Of a DNA stretch of 64,000 bases, positions 54,316 through 62,886 are shown one piece after another (the first letter of the stretch is position 1; each line of letters opens with the position of its first letter). Both the position numbers and the translations under genes were made by a program. The DNA is from Tritonibacter multivorans (GTDB lineage Bacteria; Pseudomonadota; Alphaproteobacteria; Rhodobacterales; Rhodobacteraceae), in assembly GCF_001458415.1 (NCBI RefSeq), contig NZ_CYSD01000012.1, forward strand, positions 372,001 to 436,000, given 5' to 3'. The notes under the pieces were generated by a model that saw nothing but the letters and a program-made list of their open reading frames with translations, was not told the origin of the DNA and did not search any database.

Positions 54316-54353
54316 CACAGGCGCAACACAGGCGCAACACAGGCGCAACACAG
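54316..54353. repeat. 11-bp tandem repeat upstream of lysA
   Basis: CACAGGCGCAA is repeated at 54316-54326, 54327-54337 and 54338-54348, with a partial fourth copy. The unit resembles that of the array at 52754 (CACAGGGCGCGA). It sits between the lipoprotein stop and the lysA start, in the lysA leader. Confidence 0.85.
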
Positions 54354-54369
54354 CCCAGTTCCGGCTGGC

Positions 54370-54537
54370 TCAGAGGGTTGTTTTCACCCCAACGCGCGCC
54401 TCGCCGGAAATTGTCACCCCGGTTTTTACCGGCGCCTCGGTCTTGCGCTCGGGGGTCTTGCGCGCGGGCTGGTCGACATAGGGCCCGCCACAGGCCGCAA
54501 GCGCCAAGAGCAGGAAAGCTGCTAAGCTGTGTTTCAT
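54370..54537 (-). CDS. Small lipoprotein upstream of lysA (LptM-like position)
   Basis: 55 residues. MKHSLAAFLLLALAAC gives a signal peptide and LAAC lipobox (lipidated Cys near residue 16), followed by GGPYVDQPARKTPERKTEAP, a Pro/Lys-rich tail. ATG 54537 has GGAG upstream. Many proteobacteria have a small lipoprotein gene (lptM/yifL) just before lysA; the position fits, although the usual CG-x-KGPL motif is absent. Its start is only 18 bp after a terminator. Confidence 0.72.
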   Translation of the reverse strand: MKHSLAAFLLLALAACGGPYVDQPARKTPERKTEAPVKTGVTISGEARVGVKTTL

Positions 54538-54555
54538 CAAAATGCTCCAAACAAC

Positions 54556-54583
54556 AAAGGCCCCCACGCGGGTGGAGGCCTTT
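54556..54583 (-). terminator. Terminator between the two lipoprotein genes
   Basis: AAAGGCC (54556-54562) pairs with GGCCTTT (54577-54583), with further inner pairing (CCCAC/GTGG type). On the minus strand TTTGTTGTTT follows. Confidence 0.7.
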
Positions 54584-54647
54584 GATATGTGATCATGCAG
54601 AGGCTGTTTTCAAGGCGCGCGCTGGCACGGCGCCTAAATCACAGCGA

Positions 54648-54833
54648 TTAGAGCCCGATGCCAATGGACACCGGTCCTTTGCGAACGCCAACATTGCCGC
54701 CGACATGCACGCCGCCCGGGCCAATGCCAATCCCGGCATTGAGCGACGGACGCACAGGTTCCCCATCCGCGCCGCAGCCCGCAAGGGCAACAGAGGCGGC
54801 AGTGACACAGGCAAGAAAGACGATCCGCATCAT
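54648..54833 (-). CDS. Small glycine-rich lipoprotein
   Basis: 61 residues. MMRIVFLACVTAASVALAGC has a good lipobox (LAGC). The mature part is Gly/Val-rich with a loose repeat (NAGIGIGPGGVHVGGNVGV then GPVSIGIGL), a beta-strand-like pattern. AAGGA precedes the start; two ATGs are adjacent (54833, 54830). 33 bp after argH, so co-transcribed with it. Envelope location is the only safe inference. Confidence 0.72.
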   Translation of the reverse strand: MMRIVFLACVTAASVALAGCGADGEPVRPSLNAGIGIGPGGVHVGGNVGVRKGPVSIGIGL

Positions 54834-54866
54834 GGGGCCAGTTCCTTTTGCAATAGGCTGCGGGGC

Positions 54867-56258
54867 TTAACCCAGCAGCTCTTTCCAGCGGGCCACTTGC
54901 GCGCGCACCTGCGCAGGCGCGGTGCCGCCATAGCTCATCCGCGAGTTTACAGAGTTTTCGACGCCAAGCACGGTAAAGATGTCGTCAGTGATGCCCGCGT
55001 GGACGCCCTGCATGTCGTCCAACGTCAGATCGGGCAGGTCGCAGCCGCGGGATTCGGCCATAGCAACCAATGTGCCGGTGACATGGTGGGCATCGCGGAA
55101 CGGCACCTTGAGGACGCGCACCAGCCAGTCGGCCAGATCGGTCGCGGTGGAGAAGCCCGAACCAGCCGCCGCTGCAAGGCTGTCGCGGTTGGCGGTCATG
55201 TCTTTGACCATGCCTTCCATTGCAGCCAGCGCCAGCATCCAGTTGTCGGCGGCGTCAAAGACCTGCTCTTTGTCTTCCTGCATGTCTTTGGAATAGGCCA
55301 GCGGCAGGCCCTTCATCACCATCATCAGCGCGGTGTTGGCGCCGTAGATACGGCCCACTTTGGCGCGGATCAGCTCTGCCGCATCCGGGTTCTTCTTCTG
55401 CGGCATGATCGACGAGCCGGTCGAGAACCGGTCCGACAGGGTCACAAAACGGAACTGCGCAGAGGACCAGATCACCAGCTCTTCGGCAAAGCGGGACAGG
55501 TGCATGGCGCAGATCGAGGCCACCGACAGGAATTCGAGCGCGAAGTCACGGTCCGACACCGCATCCAGCGAATTTGCAGTCGGGCGATCAAAACCCAGCG
55601 CCGCAGCAGTCATCTCGCGGTCGATCGGGAAAGAGGTCCCAGCCAGCGCGGCAGAGCCCAGCGGACATTCGTTCATCCGGGCGCGTGCGTCGCGCACACG
55701 GCTCAGGTCGCGGCCAAACATTTCCACATAGGCCATCATGTGATGGCCCCAGGTCACCGGCTGCGCGGTCTGCAGGTGGGTGAAGCCCGGCATCACCCAA
55801 TCCGCACCGGCTTCGGCTTGGCTCAGCAGTGCGTTGATCAGCGCCAGAAGGCCCGCTTCAGCTGCATCAAACTGGTCGCGCACCCAGAGTTTGAAATCGG
55901 TCGCAACCTGGTCATTGCGCGACCGGCCTGTGTGCAGACGGCCTGCGGGTTCGCCAATGATCTCTTTCAGGCGCGCTTCGACATTCATGTGGATGTCTTC
56001 CAGCGCGGTGGAGAATTGAAAATTCCCGCTTTCAATCTCTGACAAAACGGTGAGCAGCCCTTCACGGATCGCCTCGGCGTCATTATCCGTAATGACACCG
56101 CTCGCGGCGAGCATCGCCGCATGGGCCCGCGAACCTGCGATGTCCTGGGAGGCCATCCGCTTGTCGAACCCGATCGAGGCATTAATCGCCTCCATGATCG
56201 CGTCCGGTCCGGCGGCAAAGCGGCCGCCCCACATTTGGTTCGAGGTCTTGTCTGTCAT
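54867..56258 (-). CDS. argH: Argininosuccinate lyase
   Basis: 463 residues, fumarase/aspartase superfamily. [20 protein letters not shown] start, [13 protein letters not shown], the catalytic [10 protein letters not shown] region and signature [12 protein letters not shown] (near 280). It splits argininosuccinate to arginine and fumarate. ATG 56258 is adjacent to the divergent tlpA gene (25-bp gap), so the two share a short promoter region. The frame extends to 56720 without homology. Confidence 0.95.
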   Translation of the reverse strand: MTDKTSNQMWGGRFAAGPDAIMEAINASIGFDKRMASQDIAGSRAHAAMLAASGVITDNDAEAIREGLLTVLSEIESGNFQFSTALEDIHMNVEARLKEIIGEPAGRLHTGRSRNDQVATDFKLWVRDQFDAAEAGLLALINALLSQAEAGADWVMPGFTHLQTAQPVTWGHHMMAYVEMFGRDLSRVRDARARMNECPLGSAALAGTSFPIDREMTAAALGFDRPTANSLDAVSDRDFALEFLSVASICAMHLSRFAEELVIWSSAQFRFVTLSDRFSTGSSIMPQKKNPDAAELIRAKVGRIYGANTALMMVMKGLPLAYSKDMQEDKEQVFDAADNWMLALAAMEGMVKDMTANRDSLAAAAGSGFSTATDLADWLVRVLKVPFRDAHHVTGTLVAMAESRGCDLPDLTLDDMQGVHAGITDDIFTVLGVENSVNSRMSYGGTAPAQVRAQVARWKELLG

Positions 56259-56282
56259 CTGGCTGAACCCTACGGAGATAAT

Positions 56283-56882
56283 ATGCGTCTGTTTCGTCTG
56301 ATCCCCCTTTATATGGCGATGGCCTTGGGTGCAAACATCCTCGCCCCTGCTGTGCTGTCTACGGTGCATCTGGGGGCTGCACATGCGGAAGAGGTCGCCC
56401 TTGCCGACCTGCGTGAAGGGGATATGCGCAAGCTGATCTTTCACCCCACCCCAATGGCGGCGTCCGAGAAAAGCTTTCAACTGGCCGACAAGGCGGGCAG
56501 TGGCAGCCTTGCGGACTATCGCGGCAAAGTGGTGCTGTTGAACTTCTGGGCGACATGGTGCGCCCCCTGTCGCAAGGAAATGCCGATGCTTTCGGCCCTG
56601 CAGAAAGAATTCGGCGGCGAAGATTTCGAAGTGCTGACCCTGGCGACAGGTCGCAATACGCCCGGCGGCATTGCAAAGTTCTTTGATGAAAACGGCCTGA
56701 CAGACCTGCCCCGCCACCAAGACGGCAAGGGTCTGCTGGCCAAGGACATGAAGGTCTTTGGCCTGCCAACCACGGTGATCCTGGACCGCGAAGGTCAGGA
56801 AATCGCCCGCCTGCGTGGCGATGCCGATTGGTACTCGGACAGCGCAAGGGCCATTGTTGCGGCCCTGGTGGCAAAAGACTGA
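56283..56882 (+). CDS. tlpA: TlpA-family thiol:disulfide oxidoreductase
   Basis: 199 residues. N-terminal hydrophobic signal/anchor (about 5-35) and a thioredoxin-like domain with WCAPC (W92, C93, C96) and the cis-Pro loop GLPTTVILD. Such proteins reduce disulfides in the periplasm, for example in cytochrome c or oxidase maturation. GGAG precedes ATG 56283. Divergent from argH; own terminator. Confidence 0.9.
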   Translation: MRLFRLIPLYMAMALGANILAPAVLSTVHLGAAHAEEVALADLREGDMRKLIFHPTPMAASEKSFQLADKAGSGSLADYRGKVVLLNFWATWCAPCRKEMPMLSALQKEFGGEDFEVLTLATGRNTPGGIAKFFDENGLTDLPRHQDGKGLLAKDMKVFGLPTTVILDREGQEIARLRGDADWYSDSARAIVAALVAKD

Positions 56883-56914
56883 CCCCGCGCAGCAGAAATG
56901 ACGTCGATCCGACC

Positions 56915-56948
56915 GCGCGCCTTTAGCTAAAAGGCGCGCTTTAATTTT
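56915..56948 (+). terminator. Terminator of tlpA
   Basis: GCGCGCCTTT (56915-56924) pairs perfectly with AAAGGCGCGC (56930-56939), followed by TTTAATTTT. Confidence 0.85.
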
Positions 56949-57047
56949 CGAGCAACCCTTTTGGAACAGAGTACTATACGAGCAGGTAGCTGGGGAGACT
57001 CAGCTTTTGTTTGGTAGATATTCGGCCCAAAGCCCGAGGTTAGCGAC

Positions 57048-57884
57048 GTGAAGAAACGCCATTTTTGGAAAACCGACATTCCCGAAGGGGGCGAAAACCC
57101 GCTGAATGCAGCCGTGGTTGCCCGGGATCGCAGCACCGTTGATATGGTCGCCGAGGCCGTCAAACACGACCAGACACTTCTGGCGTTCCAGCCGATTGTA
57201 CAGGCGGCAAACCCCGGCATGATCGCGTTTTTTGAAGGATATATCCGTGTCATGGACGCCACGGGTCGAATCATTCCCGCGCGCGACTTCATGCCGGTGA
57301 TCGAAGAACGCGAGCTGGGCCGCAAGCTGGACGCGCTGGCCTTGGAACAGGGGCTGAAAACCCTGTCGCGCAACCCAAACATTCGCCTGTCGATCAATAT
57401 GTCTGCACGGTCGATTGGCTACAGCCAATGGATGCGCGTGCTGGAGACCTATCTGAAACGGGATGAGTTTCTGGGAGAGCGGCTGGTTCTGGAAATCGCC
57501 GAAGCCTCTGCCATGGCCGCGCCCGAGCTGGTGATCGACTTTATGGATCAGATGCAGCAGCACGGCATTGCCTTTGCGCTGGATAACTTTGGCGCGGGCA
57601 CAACCGCAATTGGACATTTCCGCGAGTTCTTCTTTGATGCGGTCAAAATTGATGGCCAGTTTGTGCGCGGGGTCCACGCCAACCACGACAACCAATCCGT
57701 GGTGCGGTCGCTGATTGCCATTGCCAAACAGTTCGACATGTTTGTCGTGGCCGAGTCGGTAGAGCGGGAAGAAGACGCCGCCTTCCTGATTGATGCGGGC
57801 GCGGACTGTCTGCAGGGGTTCCTCTATGGCGCGCCGACCATCAATCCACCTTGGGAAGCGCGCAACGAACAGAAGCGCGCCTAA
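57048..57884 (+). CDS. Degenerate EAL-domain protein
   Basis: 278 residues, one EAL domain and no GGDEF or sensor. Key positions: EAL motif is EGY (E63), NMS (N117) and KID (K200) are kept, DDFGTG is DNFGAG (D179, N180), and a Glu is kept in VVAESVE (E236). The second Asp of DDFGTG is replaced, so c-di-GMP hydrolysis is doubtful and a binding or regulatory role is possible. GTG 57048 has GAGG upstream. Gene context gives no target. Confidence 0.82.
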   Translation: MKKRHFWKTDIPEGGENPLNAAVVARDRSTVDMVAEAVKHDQTLLAFQPIVQAANPGMIAFFEGYIRVMDATGRIIPARDFMPVIEERELGRKLDALALEQGLKTLSRNPNIRLSINMSARSIGYSQWMRVLETYLKRDEFLGERLVLEIAEASAMAAPELVIDFMDQMQQHGIAFALDNFGAGTTAIGHFREFFFDAVKIDGQFVRGVHANHDNQSVVRSLIAIAKQFDMFVVAESVEREEDAAFLIDAGADCLQGFLYGAPTINPPWEARNEQKRA

Positions 57885-57991
57885 CCTAAGGGCAACGTCC
57901 CCCCATGCAAGGACCATCGCGCCAAGGGCCACTTGAACGGCCATTCAAGCCTTTACATCATTGTTACGCACAGTGATCGTTTTGCGATATT

Positions 57992-58030
57992 TTATTGCGC
58001 GAAAGTTCACAACTATTGCTGCAACTGCAA
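57992..58030. promoter_or_regulatory. TGC-rich control region of phaA
   Basis: TTATTGCGCGAA (57992-58003) and TTGCTGCAACTGCAA (58016-58030). Reverse-complemented, the second reads TTGCAGTTGCAGCAA, the same 14-mer that precedes phaB. Sites for the PHB repressor PhaR are TGC-rich (CTGC-N3/4-GCAG type) in Rhodobacter and Paracoccus; this fits loosely. The rest of 57885-58164 is the phaA leader. Confidence 0.55.
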
Positions 58031-58164
58031 ACATGGGCTATGCCTGTCCTCAATAGGGAGGAGACGTCGCATTCGCGGTCGACGCCCCCGGCCACGGCGC
58101 TGCTGCTGGCCCTGGTGCCCCCGCGATGTGTGTTTCCGCTTTCAAAGGCAGAGGACCACCAATC

Positions 58165-59340
58165 ATGACCAATGTAGTTATTGCATCCGCCGCGCGCACA
58201 GCTGTCGGCAGCTTTGGCGGCGCGTTCGCCAATACAGCCGCCCACGATCTGGGCGCAGCCGTATTGGAAGCCGTCGTAGAACGTGCAGGCATCGACAAAT
58301 CCGAAGTGTCGGAAACGATCCTTGGTCAGGTTCTGACAGCCGCTCAGGGCCAGAACCCGGCCCGTCAGGCCCATATCAACGCCGGCCTGCCGCAAGAATC
58401 AGCGGCCTGGAGCCTGAACCAAGTCTGTGGGTCCGGCCTGCGCGCTGTCGCCCTGGGCGCACAGCACATTATGCTGGGCGATGCCTCCATCGTTGCGGCC
58501 GGCGGTCAGGAAAACATGACCCTTTCCCCCCATGCGGCACATATGCGTGCCGGCACCAAAATGGGCGACATGAAATACATCGACACCATGATCCGCGACG
58601 GGCTGTGGGATGCGTTCAACGGCTACCACATGGGCCAGACTGCCGAAAACGTTGCCGAGAAATGGCAGATCAGCCGCGAGCAGCAGGATGAATTCGCCGT
58701 CGCCTCGCAGAACAAGGCAGAAGCCGCCCAGAAAGCCGGCAAATTTGCCGATGAGATCGCAGCCTTCACCGTGAAGCACCGCAAGGGTGACATCATTGTC
58801 GATTCGGACGAATACATCCGCCACGGCGCCACGATTGAAGCCATGCAGAAACTGCGCCCCGCCTTTACCAAAGACGGTTCTGTCACCGCAGCGAACGCCT
58901 CTGGCCTGAACGACGGCGCAGCCGCAACCCTGCTGATGAGCGCCGATGACGCCGAAAAGCGCGGGATCGAGCCGCTGGCGCGCATCGCATCCTATGCGAC
59001 CGCAGGCCTTGACCCGTCCATCATGGGCGTTGGTCCGATCTATGCCTCCCGCAAGGCGCTGGAGAAAGCAGGCTGGTCCGTCGACGATCTGGATCTGGTC
59101 GAAGCCAACGAAGCCTTCGCCGCGCAGGCCTGTGCCGTGAACAAAGACATGGGCTGGGATCCGTCGATCGTGAATGTGAACGGTGGCGCCATTGCCATTG
59201 GCCACCCGATTGGTGCGTCCGGTTGCCGCGTCCTCAACACGCTGCTGTTCGAAATGAAGCGCCGCGACGCCAAGAAGGGTCTGGCGACCCTGTGTATCGG
59301 CGGTGGCATGGGTGTCGCGCTCTGCGTTGAGCGTCCGTAA
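58165..59340 (+). CDS. phaA: Acetyl-CoA acetyltransferase (beta-ketothiolase)
   Basis: 391 residues, the standard PhaA length. Catalytic Cys88 in LNQVCGSGL, His near 347 in [10 protein letters not shown] and Cys377 in CIGGGMG. It condenses two acetyl-CoA to acetoacetyl-CoA, the common entry to PHB and to the ethylmalonyl-CoA pathway. ATG 58165 has GAGGA upstream; the frame to 58126 lacks homology. Followed by its own terminator before phaB. Confidence 0.95.
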   Translation: MTNVVIASAARTAVGSFGGAFANTAAHDLGAAVLEAVVERAGIDKSEVSETILGQVLTAAQGQNPARQAHINAGLPQESAAWSLNQVCGSGLRAVALGAQHIMLGDASIVAAGGQENMTLSPHAAHMRAGTKMGDMKYIDTMIRDGLWDAFNGYHMGQTAENVAEKWQISREQQDEFAVASQNKAEAAQKAGKFADEIAAFTVKHRKGDIIVDSDEYIRHGATIEAMQKLRPAFTKDGSVTAANASGLNDGAAATLLMSADDAEKRGIEPLARIASYATAGLDPSIMGVGPIYASRKALEKAGWSVDDLDLVEANEAFAAQACAVNKDMGWDPSIVNVNGGAIAIGHPIGASGCRVLNTLLFEMKRRDAKKGLATLCIGGGMGVALCVERP

Positions 59341-59366
59341 AATCGCATTAAAAACAAGCAAGTTAG

Positions 59367-59397
59367 AGGGGCGCCGCGGGTGCCCCTTTCTTTTTTG
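59367..59397 (+). terminator. Terminator of phaA
   Basis: AGGGGC (59367-59372) pairs with GCCCCT (59382-59387) and a T-rich tail follows to 59397. Confidence 0.7.
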
Positions 59398-59468
59398 CTG
59401 GGCCGTTACATTGGCCCGATTATGGTGGGGGTGCGCCAAATCTCCTCTCCGGAGTGGCGCCATGATTC

Positions 59469-59513
59469 TGCATGTGCAAAATTTCATCGCGAAATTTTAT
59501 TGCAGTTGCAGCA
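59469..59513. promoter_or_regulatory. Control region of phaB
   Basis: Contains TGCATGTGCA (59469-59478), the inverted repeat AAAATTTC-ATCGC-GAAATTTT (59478-59498) and TTGCAGTTGCAGCA (59500-59513), the last shared with phaA in the opposite orientation. It lies 50-95 bp before phaB and gives phaB its own regulated promoter despite adjacency to phaA. Confidence 0.6.
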
Positions 59514-59564
59514 TTCATTGTGCAATATGATTACGAAGTGAAGACAAGTTGGAGGACTACTAAA

Positions 59565-60287
59565 ATGGCACGTATCGCTCTCGTCACCGGCGGCTCACGC
59601 GGCATCGGCGCGGCAATTTCCAAAGCGCTGAAAGCCCAGGGCTGCGAGGTCGCAGCAACCTACGCCGGCAATGACGAAGCCGCCGCCGCGTTTACTGAGG
59701 AAACCGGTATCAAGACCTACAAGTGGAACGTCGGCGACTACGAGGAAAGCGCCGCCGGTATCGCAAAGGTCGAGGCAGAGCTGGGTCCGATCGACATTGT
59801 CATCGCCAACGCAGGCATCACCCGTGACGCGCCCTTCCACAAGATGACCCCGGAACAGTGGCATCAGGTGGTCGACACCAACCTGACCGGCGTGTTCAAC
59901 ACGGTGCACCCGGTCTGGCCGGGCATGCGCGAGCGTGGCTTTGGCCGCATTGTGGTGATCTCCTCCATCAACGGTCAGAAGGGTCAGTTCGCGCAGGTGA
60001 ACTATGCCGCGACCAAGGCCGGTGACCTGGGCATCGTCAAATCGCTGGCTCAAGAGGGCGCAGCCAAAGGCATCACCGCCAACGCGGTCTGCCCCGGCTA
60101 TATCGCAACCGAAATGGTCATGGCTGTGCCCGAGAAAGTCCGCGACAGCATCATCGGCCAGATCCCGGCCGGTCGTCTGGGCGAACCGGAAGAGATCGCA
60201 CGCTGCGTGGCCTTCCTGGCATCCGACGACGCCGGTTTTGTCAACGGCTCCACCATTTCTGCAAACGGCGGTCAGTTCTTCGTCTGA
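59565..60287 (+). CDS. phaB: Acetoacetyl-CoA reductase
   Basis: 240 residues, SDR. TGGSRGIG (9-16), NAG near 86, catalytic Ser in ISSINGQKGQ and Tyr/Lys in YAATK, and PGYIATEMV. The NGQ-G-Q loop is typical of PhaB. It makes (R)-3-hydroxybutyryl-CoA with NADPH for PHB synthesis. GGAGGA precedes ATG 59565. No PHB synthase (phaC) or phasin gene is in the window. Confidence 0.95.
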   Translation: MARIALVTGGSRGIGAAISKALKAQGCEVAATYAGNDEAAAAFTEETGIKTYKWNVGDYEESAAGIAKVEAELGPIDIVIANAGITRDAPFHKMTPEQWHQVVDTNLTGVFNTVHPVWPGMRERGFGRIVVISSINGQKGQFAQVNYAATKAGDLGIVKSLAQEGAAKGITANAVCPGYIATEMVMAVPEKVRDSIIGQIPAGRLGEPEEIARCVAFLASDDAGFVNGSTISANGGQFFV

Positions 60288-60307
60288 CCCCGATTGCCAG
60301 ACATGCA

Positions 60308-60339
60308 AAAGGGCCGGTCGTTGCGACCGGCCCTTTCTT
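60308..60339 (+). terminator. Terminator of phaB
   Basis: AAAGGGCCGGTCG (60308-60320) pairs perfectly with CGACCGGCCCTTT (60324-60336). Confidence 0.88.
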
Positions 60340-60362
60340 AATCCCGTAAGAACCCTGCGCGC

Positions 60363-60503
60363 TCAGGCCCAGCGGGAAATCCGGATGCCGCGCCATTCAG
60401 ACAGGCGCAGGGCGGAAAAGAGGCGGCGCACGGCGGCGCTGCGTTCCTTGTGCGCCTGCTCCATGGCGCGTTTGACATCGGCGTGAGTGGTTGCTTCAAA
60501 CAT
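60363..60503 (-). CDS. Small basic protein (46 aa), DUF1127-like tail
   Basis: 46 residues: MFEATTHADVKRAMEQAHKE then RSAAVRRLFSALRLSEW. A strong AAAGGAGG ribosome site precedes ATG 60503. The basic amphipathic helix resembles the short DUF1127-type proteins of alphaproteobacteria, some of which affect phosphate or RNA metabolism; the match is not close. Divergent from the LysR gene. Confidence 0.6.
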   Translation of the reverse strand: MFEATTHADVKRAMEQAHKERSAAVRRLFSALRLSEWRGIRISRWA

Positions 60504-60618
60504 GTCGGCCTCCTTTAGTTTCGATTGAGTATCCTTGACCTGCAGCCAATATGCGCCTTTGCTGTTCAGGCTACAAACGAGACTTCTTCGGCTTTCACTT
60601 AAGGAAAACTTGTCTGAC

Positions 60619-61563
60619 ATGTCCGACCGCCTCCCTCCCCTCACCGCGCTGCGGGCCTTTGACGCTGCGGCACGGCATATGTCCTTTGCCATGGCGGCAG
60701 CCGAGTTGAACGTGACCCCCGCCGCCCTGTCGTTTCAGATCAAATCGCTGGAAGAACATCTGGGCACGCCCCTGTTTCGCCGCCTCAATCGCGCGGTCGA
60801 GCTGACAGAGGCCGGGCGCACGCTGGCACCGGGCGCGGATGAGGGGTTTCGTGCCCTGACGCAGGCCTGGAGTTCAACCCGGCGGCTTCTGGATGACACG
60901 ACCCTGACCGTAACGGCAGGGCCTGCTTTAACGGCCAAATGGCTGGCGCCGCGGCTGTTTGATTTTGCCCGCAGCCACCCCGAGATCGAATTGCGCCTGT
61001 CGGCCTCTCTCAAGATGGTGGACCTGCGCCGCGATGATGTGGATGTGGCGATCCGCTTTGGCACCGGCGCGGATGAGGGGCTGTCTTCGGTGCCAGTGCG
61101 GCGGGAATGGATGGTTCCGGTGATGACCCCCGATCTGGCCGAACGGTTCCCGACGCCGCAAAGCTTGCGAGACGCCCCGCTGATCCATGATGATTCCATA
61201 AGTTTTCTGAATCCGCGCTGCGACTGGCCCGCGTGGTTTCGCGCTGCCGGGGTGGCGGATGACCCGCTGCCGGGCACGCATTTTTCAAACGCCGATCATG
61301 CGGTCGATGCGGCCTGTGCGGGGCTTGGCGTGGCATTGGCGCGGCGGCCCATGATTATCAAAGACGTGCAGGAAGGCCGTCTGGTGGTGCCGTTCAAACT
61401 GGCGATCGAAACCCGCGCGCGGTTTCGGTTCCTCTGCCTGCCAGAGGCCGAGAAGCGCCCGCAGATCCGCGCCTTTCGCGACTGGTTCCTTGCAGAGATC
61501 GACAAGACCGCAGATATGTGGGCTGACATTGAAATCATCCCGGTAGAGGACGTTTCCGAGTGA
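60619..61563 (+). CDS. LysR-family transcriptional regulator (GcvA-like)
   Basis: 314 residues. The winged HTH is LTALRAFDAAARHMSFAMAA onward, and the effector domain follows, with the GcvA-like RRDDVDVAIRFGTG segment. ATG 60619 is used; an in-frame TTG at 60610 has better spacing from AAGGA (60601-60605) and would add three residues. It overlaps the exporter gene (GTGA), so it probably regulates that transporter. Confidence 0.88.
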   Translation: MSDRLPPLTALRAFDAAARHMSFAMAAAELNVTPAALSFQIKSLEEHLGTPLFRRLNRAVELTEAGRTLAPGADEGFRALTQAWSSTRRLLDDTTLTVTAGPALTAKWLAPRLFDFARSHPEIELRLSASLKMVDLRRDDVDVAIRFGTGADEGLSSVPVRREWMVPVMTPDLAERFPTPQSLRDAPLIHDDSISFLNPRCDWPAWFRAAGVADDPLPGTHFSNADHAVDAACAGLGVALARRPMIIKDVQEGRLVVPFKLAIETRARFRFLCLPEAEKRPQIRAFRDWFLAEIDKTADMWADIEIIPVEDVSE

Positions 61564-62423
61564 ACCGCACCCGCGCGACCGCCATTGGCTTTATTGCAGT
61601 ACTTCTTTGGGCACTGCTGGCCCTGTTGACTGTCGGCACTGCGCCAACACCGCCCCTACTGCTGAACACAATCTGCTTTGCCATTGGCGGTGCGATTGGT
61701 TTGATCTGGGTCGCGGCGACCAAAAGCTGGGCAGAACTGGTGGCGGTGCCATGGCGGGTCTATACCTTTGGCACGCTTGGGATCTTTGGCTATCACGCGC
61801 TTTATTTTTCCGCCCTGCGGGCGGCCCCTGCCGCCGAGGCGGGGTTGATTGCCTATCTCTGGCCGTTGCTGATCGTGCTGTTTTCCGGCCTCCTGCCCGG
61901 CGAACAGCTGCGGCGTGGGCATTTGATTGGCGCGGTGCTGGCCTTTGCGGGCGCGGGGCTGCTGGTTGCAGGCGGCGCGCAGGGGCTGCGGATGGAATAT
62001 GCCCTGGGCTATGGGCTTGCGCTGCTTTGTGCGCTGACGTGGTCGGGGTATTCGGTGGGATCGCGGCTGATTGGTGATGCGCCGACCAGTTCGGTTGCGG
62101 TGTTCTGTCTGGCCAGCGCGCTGGGGTCCGGCGTGCTGCATCTGGCCCTGGAAGACACGATCTGGCCGCAGGGCACGCTGGGCTGGGCTTCTGCGATTGG
62201 GCTGGGGCTGGGCCCTGTGGGGTTGGCGTTTTACGTCTGGGACATTGGCGTCAAGAAGGGCGACATCCAGATGCTGGGCACCAGTTCTTATGCCGCGCCT
62301 TTGCTGTCGACCGTGATTTTGGTGGCCGCTGGCGTGGCCGCACCCACATGGTCGCTGGGGCTGGCCGCCCTGTTGATCACCGGCGGTGCAGCATTGGCAG
62401 CGCGCGCGTCCCATCAGGCCTGA
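61560..62423 (+). CDS. DMT-superfamily exporter (YddG-like, EamA domains)
   Basis: 287 residues, ten predicted helices in two EamA halves. LRAAPAAEAGLIAYLWPLLIVLFSGL near residue 85 is the EamA signature, repeated as GTSSYAAPLLSTVIL. Resembles aromatic-amino-acid or metabolite exporters such as YddG. GTG 61560 overlaps the LysR stop, indicating a two-gene regulator-transporter unit. Confidence 0.85.
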   Translation: MNRTRATAIGFIAVLLWALLALLTVGTAPTPPLLLNTICFAIGGAIGLIWVAATKSWAELVAVPWRVYTFGTLGIFGYHALYFSALRAAPAAEAGLIAYLWPLLIVLFSGLLPGEQLRRGHLIGAVLAFAGAGLLVAGGAQGLRMEYALGYGLALLCALTWSGYSVGSRLIGDAPTSSVAVFCLASALGSGVLHLALEDTIWPQGTLGWASAIGLGLGPVGLAFYVWDIGVKKGDIQMLGTSSYAAPLLSTVILVAAGVAAPTWSLGLAALLITGGAALAARASHQA

Positions 62424-62447
62424 GCGACCCAATCGGACCAACGAAAC

Positions 62448-62475
62448 AGGGCTCTGCAAACGCAGAGCCCTTCTT
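62448..62475 (+). terminator. Terminator of the LysR-exporter unit
   Basis: AGGGCTCTGC (62448-62457) pairs perfectly with GCAGAGCCCT (62462-62471) over a 4-nt loop, followed by TCTT. It also faces the end of the convergent YdcH-like gene. Confidence 0.8.
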
Positions 62476-62500
62476 CACGTCCAAGTGCGGAATTCCGATG

Positions 62501-62668
62501 TCAGGCGTCCATGAGACGCGAGATTTCGTCCTTCAGCTGTAATTTCTTCTTCTTCAGCATTGCTACCTTAAGAGGGTCGGTGGCTGGGGATTTTTCCATT
62601 TCTTCGACTTCGAAACTGAGATGCTCGTGCTTCTTCTTCAATTCGGTGAGATGCGAGCTGAGGCTCAT
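62501..62668 (-). CDS. YdcH/DUF465-family small protein
   Basis: 55 residues: MSLSSHLTELKKKHEHLSFE, then VEEMEKSPATDPLKVAMLKK and a basic helix ending RLMDA. The paired charged helices and KKKKLQLKDEI segment are typical of the SlyX-sized YdcH/DUF465 family, whose role is unknown. GGAGG lies 7 nt before ATG 62668. Convergent with the exporter gene. The spacer 62669-62886 shows no other gene. Confidence 0.85.
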   Translation of the reverse strand: MSLSSHLTELKKKHEHLSFEVEEMEKSPATDPLKVAMLKKKKLQLKDEISRLMDA

Positions 62669-62886
62669 CGTCTATCCTCCTTTTCTACAGTCTGAGTTCA
62701 CAACAGGAGAGAGTGGAGCACAGCACAGGGGCGCTTGTCACGCTGCGGTCGCAAAAGAAGGCCGTGAATTTCGACGCAATTCGTCTCAATCGGCCAAACA
62801 CCGCCGATTAGGAAAGCGCGCGCATATCTGGTGATCGGCGGTGAATCACCCTTTGAACAGACCCGCCAGCCCGCTTGGCGGCCGGC

